DNA from: Rhizophagus irregularis
Taxonomy: Eukaryota; Glomeromycota; Glomeromycetes; Glomerales; Glomeraceae
Reading direction: 5' to 3'
Assembly: GCF_026210795.1 (NCBI RefSeq)
Contig: NC_089435.1
Location: 3,534,001 to 3,598,000 of the forward strand
Length of the DNA: 64,000 nt
The position numbers and the translations under genes are program-made. Positions 46,511-56,479 of the stretch are shown here, in pieces (the first letter of the stretch is position 1; each line of letters starts with the position of its first letter). Below the pieces are notes generated by a model, which was not told the DNA's origin, made no database searches, and saw only the letters and a program-made list of their open reading frames with translations.

Positions 46511-47180
46511 GATTACTTAAATTTTCTTGTAATTAGATTTTTATTAAAATAAATGTTTATTATTTTTTTTTTTTGAATTCGGATTAAATCAGTTACTTCT
46601 TTTATAAGAAAAAAACAACAACCAAAAGATTAACTTTGTTTCATTTATTCTTTTTCTTCGTATTAAATTTATTAATTTGCAAATCTAAAATCTTAGAATA
46701 GAACGATTATCATCATGCTATATATCAATCATGTTGGAAGAAAATCATGCTAAAATAATTATGTATTATTACTGCGTTGGATATCTTAACTAATTTCGTT
46801 TTTGTTTAAAAAAAAAAATTTAATAGACATCTCTGGTCGTTGTTTCTTATCGGCTGTTCTTTGTTATGAAATTCCAGCCGTCAGAATTTAAAAAAGGATA
46901 TGGGAGTGTAGAAATTTGAGATCATGTGAGGAATACAAATTTTAGGGGCTTTTATTAAGAAAGGAAATAAATTGTCTATTATAAAAATAAAATAAAATAA
47001 AATAAAAAAGGAAATAAAAAATAGGGGGACGGATAATCATTCATCTAAAATTAATTTTAAATGAAATTATGTCATTCAAAATAAATCGTAAAGTTTATTC
47101 GAATGCATAACTATTTCATACAAGAGGCATCACCATATGATCCCGAGGGGGAATAATAGTGCTCCAAACTAGTAAGGTAA
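46511..47180. other. Intergenic, 5' flank of the ML-domain gene
   Basis: No gene. AAAATAAAATAA runs near 46983-47020. Confidence 0.6.
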
Positions 47181-47435
47181 ACCGGGTGTTTCTCTTACAA
47201 GAATCTTTCATTTAGACACAAACAGAGTTATAATGGCAAATATTGTCCCAACGCATTTCTAAATGTCGAGATTTTCAATGCACATTCGGCATTCCATATG
47301 CCCTTATTCTCAAACACTATTGATTATAATAAAGAAGTTCCGAATTTCGTTCAAACGTTAGAAAGAGTTAAAAAACTCATACCAGCCGAGAATAAGTTTC
47401 GTCTAGATAGATTCCAAAGTTTCGGCCAGGAATGA
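47181..47435 (+). other. 84-codon open exon-like stretch, unidentified
   Basis: Open between TAA at 47178 and TGA at 47433 in a region of raised G+C. It reads GCFSYKNLSFRHKQSYNGKY, later PLFSNTIDYNKEVPNFVQ and LERVKKLIPAENKFRLDRF, with protein-like composition and no Met near its head. It could be an internal or last exon, or a gene relic. The family is not recognised and no splice partner was found. Confidence 0.4.
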
Positions 47436-48189
47436 AGAGTTTAGCAAAACCACATGCCCGAGCCCTTTCATCTTCTATTACTTTCCATTACTCCATTGTT
47501 ATTTCATTTTTTTTATTAGCATCTTTCTCCTTGATCATTGTAATTTATTTATCTTTTTATTTATTGTTATTGTTTCTTTTATTTGTATCACTTCATTAAA
47601 AATACAGTTTAAAATCGTAAATGTATGACTTAAATTTTAATATTTGCAAATAAAATTTCATTAAATAAGATTATTTTGAATAATATGTTTGCAAAAAAAT
47701 TTTTTTTAAAAAAATATCTTTTGTTAAAAAATCAGCTGTCAGCCGATCAATTATATATTGTACATCATGTGACATATTTGAAAAAAAAACCCAGGCGACA
47801 ATCACCCAGGAGACGTTTAGCAATTCCCTTAAATTTTTACTATTTTACTATTTTGACTTATAATAAACCGAAATCTGCCATTTCTCTATACTTAATTTAC
47901 TCATTATAAATAGAAAACATAATTTGTTTATTTATATTATTAATTTATTTATTTTAATGAAGCTTATTTATAAAAGTGAGATCAACAATTTGCATATTTA
48001 TAAATTGGTCTTTTTTTTTATAATAACTTTCACTTAAAAGATCTTTTAAAAGCATGCCAAGCTCCCCCATTAAAATGACCTCTTTTTTAATTCAAGATGT
48101 GTGATCGTCAATGATACTCCGATTCATAATGTTTCATTAATTGAATATCATAATCTCATTTAACTGCATGTGGTAATTTTGTTAAATGA
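47436..48189. other. Intergenic
   Basis: A 77-codon frame at 47676-47909 has low-complexity Lys/Leu/Tyr composition and no motif; I do not support it. Nothing else seen. Confidence 0.5.
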
Positions 48190-49050
48190 GACGATTGATA
48201 GACTGGTTACAGTACGGTTTCCTGAATGTCATTTTACTGAAATCAATTTTCCGATTGGCCATTTTCCGACCGGATCATTTCCTGAATATCTCGAACTTTA
48301 CGATATATATATAAATTTCCTTTTTTAGAATAGATTTTGTTTATATTTATAGTTAAATCACAAATGACAGAAAAATAAAGATTAATTCCTTAAATAATAT
48401 TTTCCTATAATTTTTAGGCTTCTTTTTAACCCATTCCATTTTTTTACCAAAAGATTATTTGATTACAAAATTTAAAATAAAAATAACTGATAACGATAAT
48501 TTTCAAACAAATATTTTAATATATGATAAATTGATAATAAAAATAATGATACAATAGTATGTAACTATATATATACTGTACGTAAACTTTTTTTGCGTAA
48601 GAACCATAAAAGAAAAATTCATCTGAACGGTTACAGGACAATTTTAATATTCTACCGACATGAAATTGACTGACGCCATTTTGCTGACTTCCATTTTACC
48701 GACATGTAAAATTACCCGACTTGCCATTTCACCAAAAATTTATTAGCTGCGCCTCACTCCTTACTGCGCCTTAATTTCAAATTATTTCAAATGCTGAAGT
48801 TCAATAAACTGATTAACAAAATGCAAGATTTTATAGCACCAATCTAATAATTCCTTTGTAATCTTTTCTCTATTTTTTTTTCAAATATTACAGTTAGAAA
48901 TTTAGAAACAAAAAATTTTTTTCATTGAAAATATTTAATACTGTAAGGGCAAATTTCATGATCGTCGACAAAATAAGGATTCGTTAAAATAATTTCGGCA
49001 AAATTATGTCGGTAAATTTTATGTCGGTGAAACAAGTGTCGGTAAATTAG
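48190..49050. mobile_element. Foldback-type element with CCATTTTRCCGACAT words
   Basis: Three word clusters occur: 48217-48300 (GTCATTTTACTGAAAT, GGCCATTTTCCGACC), 48651-48733 (GCCATTTTGCTGACTTCC, TTTTACCGACATG) and, inverted, 48975-49045 (TTTCGGCAAAATTATGTCGG, TTTTATGTCGGTGAAA). The inverted right side matches the middle and left clusters, so the ends are arrays in opposite orientation. The interior is A+T-rich and non-coding. Confidence 0.55.
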
Positions 49051-51589
49051 GTGAATACGCATCTGATCTACTACGCAATAATTATTGCTGGTGCATACAG
49101 TAAGTACATAGATTTAATAACTCAATAAAATTCTTGAAGCAATAATTCCTTAATCCTTGTTTTATTTTATACAATGTTTATATAAAAAAATAAATTTAGA
49201 AATTAAATAGTTAATCTGTATAAACCTGGAATTTGTCGGTTAATGAGTAATGAGTAATGATTAATGATTAATGATTGTTTTCTATCTTACGATAATGTTT
49301 GTAAACTGATTTATTAAAAATTCTCTATAGAACTTTTTTTTCTGATTTGAATTCCATGGAAGAAATATTTATGTAATAATTTCTGAATATAATCATTTAT
49401 TGCCATTTTTATCCCAATTGAATGTGTCAAAAGTCCGATAATCCGCAGTAGACTGTTCCTCAATAATCGGCCAGGTGCATATTTATGACGAAAAAAGAAA
49501 ACTAGTAGGCAAAAAGTTCAGCCAATTATCTCACAAAAATTGGTTAAAAATTTTCCAGAGGCCAGGTCGATTTTTCATATTTTTTTTTTGTATGGGAAAC
49601 CTATTTAGCCTTAGGATAACGTTTCAAAACGTTTCAAAAAATATAGTTCTACACCAAAAAATATTTCTTTTAGTTTTACGATGCTTTAACGAACATTAAA
49701 ATTAAATATATCGATATATTTAGGTTCTATTATATTTTTGAAAATTAATTAATTAACGTGATAAATTATTTGAGTGTTATTTAACTAGAACGATGTTGAC
49801 CTTAAATTGTTGTTATTTATATTAAACAAAACAATCAAATTTGAATTAAATTTGGCGAGGATGAAATAAAATAAGTATGTATTGCAAATTGAGGTGATAT
49901 GTATTCTTATTGACGGTTTGTAGTAGTCATTATATATTTTTAAATAAAATTTATCAATATACACAGTTTGCACATACTTCGATACTCGATACTTGAGAAT
50001 AGAGTTAATATATACTTTAACACTCTTTTAATATAAGGCTTTATAATACTCTAATTAGTATATAATATATTATCCCATTTAAGCGCGTCTGTCGAGTTAT
50101 GTTATTGTTTGGTCGGCATAATATTAATAATAGGATTAAAAAAAAACATTTTATTTTATTTTATTTTATTTTTTTGCTTTCTTCAATAACGTATCTTAAA
50201 TATTTATAATTTATGTATATAACTTGCAATCCTGGGTTTCATTACGGTATTGAGGATTATTATAATTGCAATTGCTTAATAATAAATGGGAAAAGTAAAG
50301 AGTAGTGACATTTGATGGACAAAAACATTTCACTAAGTGATTTTAAGAATTTATACATTTTGGTTTTAATTTGTTAATTTCGACTTCCATTGAATTATTT
50401 TTATTTTACTGGGAAAAATTTACTTTAGACGAAAATATAGAAATTTTTTTTTCGATCATTCAAGTAAAAAAATCACTAAAAGGAATATTACTAAAAATAG
50501 ATTTTTTTTTGGAAGCGAGAAAATCAATTAAAAGTTAAATACTAAATCATAAAAAAAGAATTATTGTGAATTAAGATTTGATTATGATATTAATATTTAT
50601 ATTTAGTTAATATAATTATATGTATTAGCATTACACAATCGAAAATTGACAAATAATAAAATTGATTTGAACCGCAGTATCAAAAAGATCACATGTTCCA
50701 TCTGTATTATGATCACCATGGTCAGAACGAATTGTCAACAGATTAAAAAAAAAATTTTTTGTCTTTAGTTTTTAAATTAGAAAATTTTTCATGGAGAATT
50801 TTTTTTCTTTTTTATTAGATTTTTATAAAATATAATTTTTGGTAAAGAATTCTTTTTTTTTGATGGAATTTCTTTGAGTAATTTTTTTTTTCTTGATAAA
50901 AAATTTCGTTGGAGAATTTTTTTTATTGATAGGGGAATTTCTTTTAATAGAGGAGTTTTTTTTTTATGATAGATAATTTCTTTAAAGAATTTTTAATAAG
51001 GAGATTTTTTTGATAGATAATTTCGTAGGAAAATTTTTTAACAGGAGAGATAAAAAATGATTCATTGAGGACAATATTCTCATTTTTATTTTTGATAGAG
51101 AATTTCGGTAAAGAATTCTTTTTTTAATAGGAGGGAAGGGTTTTTTGATGTTGTATAATATAGTTAATGAAAATCTATACAGTATGCAGAGTATATATAT
51201 ATATATATTTAATTGGTAACGCATTTCTTTATTAATTAAAAATTCATATATAATACAGTATAGATTATATAATTAAATAAAAGAAATACATAGAGATAAT
51301 GATACTAGTACACATATATCCCTATAACTAACTTTAATTATCTAAGAAACTTTTCCTTTTTCCTATTTTCATAGTTATTAACAGGGCAAAATTTATTATT
51401 GTAATATTTCTTTTATTATAGTATATCGGTTTATTTTTTTTTTCATTCCTTTCGTCCTTCCTTCAAAACTCACTTGTATTAATTAACTGGTTTCAATAAC
51501 AATAATCCGATAAAATAATACAAATAGAAATTTTAAAGAAGCTTCTTTCATTCCTTTACAACAAAATTTTTATTTGATATCTGGCCCTA
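49051..51589. other. Intergenic with simple repeats and a T-rich word tract
   Basis: A 7-bp tandem repeat (TAATGAG/TAATGAT) at about 49236-49275. A 75-codon frame at 49475-49699 is unsupported. The minus strand at 50745-50625 reads LTIRSDHGDHNTDGTCDLFD and ends in a stop, a possible relic exon. At about 50740-51140 a T-rich tract repeats GATAGATAATTTC and GAATTTTTT words. No gene called. Confidence 0.45.
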
Positions 51590-51795
51590 AAAACATAGTA
51601 TTTGAAAGAAAAATCTCTTCCATATAACTCATGGTTAAACATTTTGATGATTTCATTTGTTACAAATATATGGTTCTAACAGAAATTTTACACCAAAGAT
51701 AATTAACTAATAATCGTTAATAAAAGTGATTTATTTTTCTTATGTGTCCAAAAATTCACGTAGGCACCCGGAAATGTTAAAAGTTGACAAATCAT
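51590..51795 (-). pseudogene. F-box gene relic
   Basis: ATG at 51795 reads MICQLLTFPG, then after frame changes RLLVNYLWCKISVRT, which matches LLVNRLLCEISVKILW and LLANHLWCEISVRILW in the two live F-box genes. Next comes TNEIIKMFNHE, matching TNEVIKMFMNQ. Sequence between these anchors (about 120 residues in the live genes) is deleted, and nothing beyond is kept. Confidence 0.8.
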
Positions 51796-51917
51796 TTTAT
51801 TTTTGTGTTTAAAACTTTAAAAATACAAGAAAAAAAATTTCATTATATTAATCTCCCATCGACACATTGTGGTTGAGCATTCATGTACGATAGGAGATAT
51901 ACATAGAGTTTGGCTAG

Positions 51918-52930
51918 TGAGAAACAAGAAGACGATTTACGAGGAAGATACAAAGAAAGAGAAAGATAAAGAGGAGATAGATAAAGTGACGAATAGGAAA
52001 GAAAACACAAAGTCAGTTTCAAGTTTGCCTCTATAACGTCAAATCGAAATGAGGATGCCAATGACACCACCGGATAGAATTTACATGGAATTAGCGAATT
52101 TCACTTCAAACAAAGAAAGATTTTCATCAAAGAAATCATCAGAGAAGAAAAAGAAAATCAAGACGCCAAACGAAGAAGTAGTTGTCGATATGATCAAAAA
52201 TTTGAGAATAGAGAATAGTAAAGGAGAGAAGGAAGTAGAGATAGAAATAGGATCAGCTGTTTCAACAATCTAGAAAAATGGAATAGCAAACCTTTGAAAC
52301 GTGACAACGTAGCGACAGACGAGATTGTTGAGATCATAAAAAATTATTGAACAAATGAAAAATTCAAGTATGTTCAATTGCAAGACTCAGCAAGTGACAA
52401 GGAGGTAATGGATAAGATGTGGTTAAAAATATCTTTGACCAAACGTCCAACGAAATGGAATAGGAAAAAATTAACTTGGACGCTATAACGGAGATAAAAG
52501 AAGAGCGGAAGATAAAGACGGGTGACGAAGTCAGGGCTTGGGCAATAGAAGAGAATAATTTTCTCCTGTTGGGGAAAAAAATCATCAGGTGGAACAAAAT
52601 AAAATTCTATTAGAATATACAACGCTAAATAATGATTTTAAACAAAGGTTGAAGGACGAAAATAGATACCAAGATGAAAAAGAAGTTGAAGACAAAAGGC
52701 CAATTTTGGAATCACCATCTCCATCAACTCGAAAGACTTGGTTCTTAGAAGAAATTAACAATGACCTGGAAAAAAGGAAACCCTATAAGAAAGATATAGA
52801 AGCGATGGGTTTTACGTCATCACCATCACTGGGTGCAGATAAAGATAAAGATAGTGAGGAAGGAAAGAAGAAAGACAAGGAAGAGCTAGCCAAAAAGAAA
52901 AAGAAGAAGAACAAAAAGAAACGAGGATAA
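51918..52930 (+). pseudogene. Decayed lysine-rich protein gene, unknown family
   Basis: One frame runs VRNKKTIYEEDTKKEKDKEE to a TAA at 52034, continues in the same frame as PMTPPDRIYMELANFTSN and EEVVVDMIKNLRIENS to TAG 52271. Other frames then give KRDNVATDEIVEIIKNY and DKMWLKISLTKRPTKWN. A final open frame (52589-52930) reads FKQRLKDENRYQDEKEVED, KTWFLEEINNDLEKRKPY and a Lys-rich end. Charged, helix-forming, no domain recognised. It converges on the minus-strand pseudogene 53297-55341, and the two may be parts of one dead element. Confidence 0.5.
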
Positions 52931-53296
52931 CAAGAATTTATTTTATTACTAAAAGAGTGTTGGAACCCAGACTATTACAAATAAAAGAAGAAAGAGTTCG
53001 AAAAGACTTAAAACTAATATGTGTGTATAGACCTTTGTTCTTCATCCCCTACGGGACCCCACTCTTCGATCTGTACTATTTGATAAAGTAGGACTACGCT
53101 AATAAATCAAATCAATCATTAATATAAAAAAAAATGATCCGTATTTTTCTTTCAACCCAAGGGTTGCCAACCATAAATACTGTCATAGTTGGATTGATTC
53201 ACACTATTCTAAATTGTTTGTTTGTTAAAATAACCTGGTACGAATATGTACTATATACTTATAAGAAAAGAAACTATATAAAGGGGTAATTTTGAC

Positions 53297-55341
53297 TCAA
53301 AAATGGTACTTGGCGTGAAAGCTACGTAAATGATTGAACGTTGAAGGACCTGCTCCTGATGAGTCATCAGCTTCTGCAGGTGGGTTTAGCCTTCGTTTGT
53401 ATTCATTCTCTTAACTGGTAAAAAAATTGTTAGGAACCATCGTAGGGTTACGTTTGTTAGGGCGACGTTCAAGTTCCTTGGTGTTATCGGAAAGTTCTGA
53501 TTGTGGTATACAACATTTACCGTAAGTACTGGCTATATAATTCTCATTAAATACCTTGAGTTCATGATCGATATAGGCACGGTGGTCCCTATCAGATCCA
53601 AATTGTCATAAATCAGACGTGAATTTTTTCATATTATAATCAAACTCATTAGACTTGTTAACAAGTCGATTAACTTCACTAGATTGATCCATGAATCGTG
53701 GAAAAGATGTTCCAAAAGTTTTATTGATCCTTTCATGGGTCTCTTCCCTTTTGCGTTGGTTTGTAGTGATAAGATCTTGTTCTGCATAATATTCACTTTG
53801 AGTTACTTGACGCGTAAGAATAGGTATCGGTATAGTACCTGATTGATGTAAATTATACATATAAGTAAACCATTCTCTTGATCCTGGAATGATAAAATTC
53901 CCTTTATTGTTATAGATCAGATCTTTAGGTATGATATTCCTATATTTATGCGGAATAAACATATCTGGATATGGCCAATATGGTGCAACCGTGTGAAAGA
54001 CTTTCGGTGAGTACTCATTCGTAAACGTCGCGCTTGATATTAACTTCTTTTGATTATTGTGCTGATCAATACGGTAAGGAGTGACAAAGCCGTAATTTGG
54101 ATGGTCTAAACCATGAGTATATTTTAAATGTTTGATCGGTTTGTTAATATATTGTGATGGGAGAAATAAGAATCTGTAGCGTCGCGCTGTGTTTAATTGA
54201 TGATGAGGTGTATTACGTCAATTATGTTCAGGTTTATTGAAGATACATCTACAAATGCGTGCGAACTGAATTTCTTGTCATTTTTTTGTTTTGTCATTAT
54301 CACTATATTTGGGTGAGAAATTATCTAAACGTTTCTCATACATGTGTATATTGTTGAATTTAAGTACTGAGCTAACATTGCGAGCATGATAGGATGAATC
54401 ATAGGAAATGCCCAATTCATTTGAATAAATTTTCTTCTTTACTCGATTATTCTATCTTTGGTGTAATAGGTTTCCATGTGATTGTTTAGAATTTACAACA
54501 CCACTAGCACTAATTGTTCTAGTATTATTATTATCAGTTCTAACATTGTGATATAAATTTGATTTAAAGAATGCGTGTTGATGCATAACGCATGCTCGTC
54601 TACAGTTTAACATAACAAAAGGTGCAGGAACCATACAACGACTTGGACGTGAACCTATTCCAGAAGTGGTTGATGATTGGCAACAGGGGATATATAGTCC
54701 TAAATAAAAATGATATTTCTTATATGTAAAATTAAAAAAAGTACGAGTATGAATATTACGTGTCTTGTGAGTATTAGCACGTGATCCAATGATCTCTTTT
54801 CGAGCCAATAATTTATCTTGAATAAAGTTAAAATATTTTTGTTGAATACGTCATGGAATAACTCTTTGTGAGGAAAAAAAATGCGTGAGCATACAGCTTA
54901 TTCTGTATTTGTCATTTGGCATTGTGCTTGTGTTATAATAACTTATTGGAGAATTTTTCACATGGTAATCATTTGTGTAAATCGTTAGATTAATTTCATT
55001 GGTGTCGAGAGGAAGATCATTTAACTCAAAGAAGTAACATCTTGATCGTCTGATTTCATAGATCTTGTTATATCCTGCCTGATTCGGTTAGTCACGTGAA
55101 ATTTTGAAAAAGAGATTTTCAAAGGTTTTTTATTCTCAAGCGTGCGAGAAGGAATTTTACGAGGGTTATTAGTCGAGTACGGGTGTAGGTACTTGGGAGT
55201 AGCAGTCGGAAGTATGCTGTTATGTGCGTTATTATCACTATTTCTGTGGTTAGTAGTTGTAGAGACTGTATTACTATTTGTAAAGTGTGGGTACAAACTA
55301 GGGACGTTAAAGTCTATGTGTATAAAGTTAGAAGAGGTCAT
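53297..55341 (-). pseudogene. Long decayed reading frame, unknown family, four TGA stops
   Basis: An N-terminal frame (55341-55021) starts MTSSNFIHIDFNVPSLYPHF. A shifted frame then runs from 55087 to 53297, about 596 codons, protein-like throughout (YNKIYEIRRSRCYFFELNDL, SRPSRCMVPAPFVMLNCRR, YTHGLDHPNYGFVTPYRI, PGSREWFTYMYNLHQSG). Internal stops are TGA at 54853, 54280, 54220 and 53608, TAG at 54454 and TAA at 53413 (coordinates of the first base, read downwards). All four TGA codons are followed by C. I do not recognise the protein. Raised G+C and sustained open frame argue for a real former gene, perhaps from a mobile element. Confidence 0.6.
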
Positions 55342-56048
55342 AATCCGTGAGTATAGGATATAGGTACAAACAAAGAAAACCTCGTCTTATGCCCGAGGCG
55401 CCCTCACTGGACCTCTTCCCCTTTAGTTTTCAATAGAAAACTTGAAGAAAAACGAACCAAAGCAAAATTGCTATATTTACTGCGGAAAATTAATAAAATT
55501 GGAAAAAAGGGGAAAGAGTTTTTTTTTTTCTTTTTTTACGAGGACAACAAGAAGGAATGACCAACGAATTTTCAATATTTATTAATCGAAGTCACGTGAT
55601 TCCACGTTAAAAATATTCCGATAACAAAGGGAAAATAAATAGTTAATTCATTTTTAAATTTCTTTTTTTTAATTTCGATTAGGATAGAACATAAAGTTTA
55701 GGATATAGTAGAGATTAAATTAGATTTGTAACTATAGATTAAGAGATATATCTTAGTTTAATCTGATATTCTTTGCAATTTATGTCTTGAATAGCCTTTT
55801 ATCCAAATAATTTTAGATTAGTTAGGTCTGGATTGGTAGGTTAGAGCATAGGAAGGGTATAGTATTTATTTTTATTATTTTTTGTAATGTGTCTTTTAGT
55901 GCTAAAGAATACTCTGTTATAGGTTGTCACCTGATTTGCACGGATGGCTCTAAGTGTCTTAATTTGTTGGGAGCGATTTATGTATCAAACAGAATATAAA
56001 AATTTGATAGATCTTCGTCATTTAATTTGAGTAATAAATCACGGTATA
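55342..56048. other. Intergenic
   Basis: TCACGTGA at 55592; otherwise no gene or clear repeat. Confidence 0.6.
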
Positions 56049-56211
56049 CAGTCAACCCTATATGATCACACCCTTCGGGACTAAAAAAATTGGTGAAATA
56101 CTATATGAAATGATGTGACTAAAGAGGGGTTTTTTTAATAAGCTCACTAGTAACTTAAGTCAATATAAATGTGATGTGACTATATCTGGGTGACTATGAA
56201 GGGGCCAACTG
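56049..56211. mobile_element. Tc1/mariner-like MITE
   Basis: The left end is CAGTCAACCCTATATGATCA and the right end GGTGACTATGAAGGGGCCAA ending CTG. Both are flanked by TA. The outermost 10-12 bp and the inner AGTCACCC/GATCACACCC words are inverted. 163 bp without coding sequence. The ends beginning CAGT plus TA flanks fit Tc1/mariner. Confidence 0.7.
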
Positions 56212-56479
56212 TAAATCAAATTCGAAGATCAATGTTCATCCTACTTTTAATCTAATTAAACTTGTAAATTCTATGTAATATGTAATTTCAGAAGCTTTGC
56301 AATTAGTATGCAAGGTTTAATCATTAAATAACTCTGCAACTGTAAAAAGTATGTTAAATGTCTAATGAAATTAGACAAACAATTTTATTTTAATGACAAT
56401 TATAAAAATGATCCAATTACAAACCAACTTTATTTAAATAAAATAAGGTAACCATAGATTAAAAAAAAATAAAAATATA

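Noticed and set aside
46146-46520. 124-codon plus-strand frame
   Set aside because: Antisense to the ML-domain gene, which has a signal peptide and domain match on the other strand.
50982-51224. 80-codon minus-strand frame
   Set aside because: Lies in a T-rich word tract; low-complexity composition.
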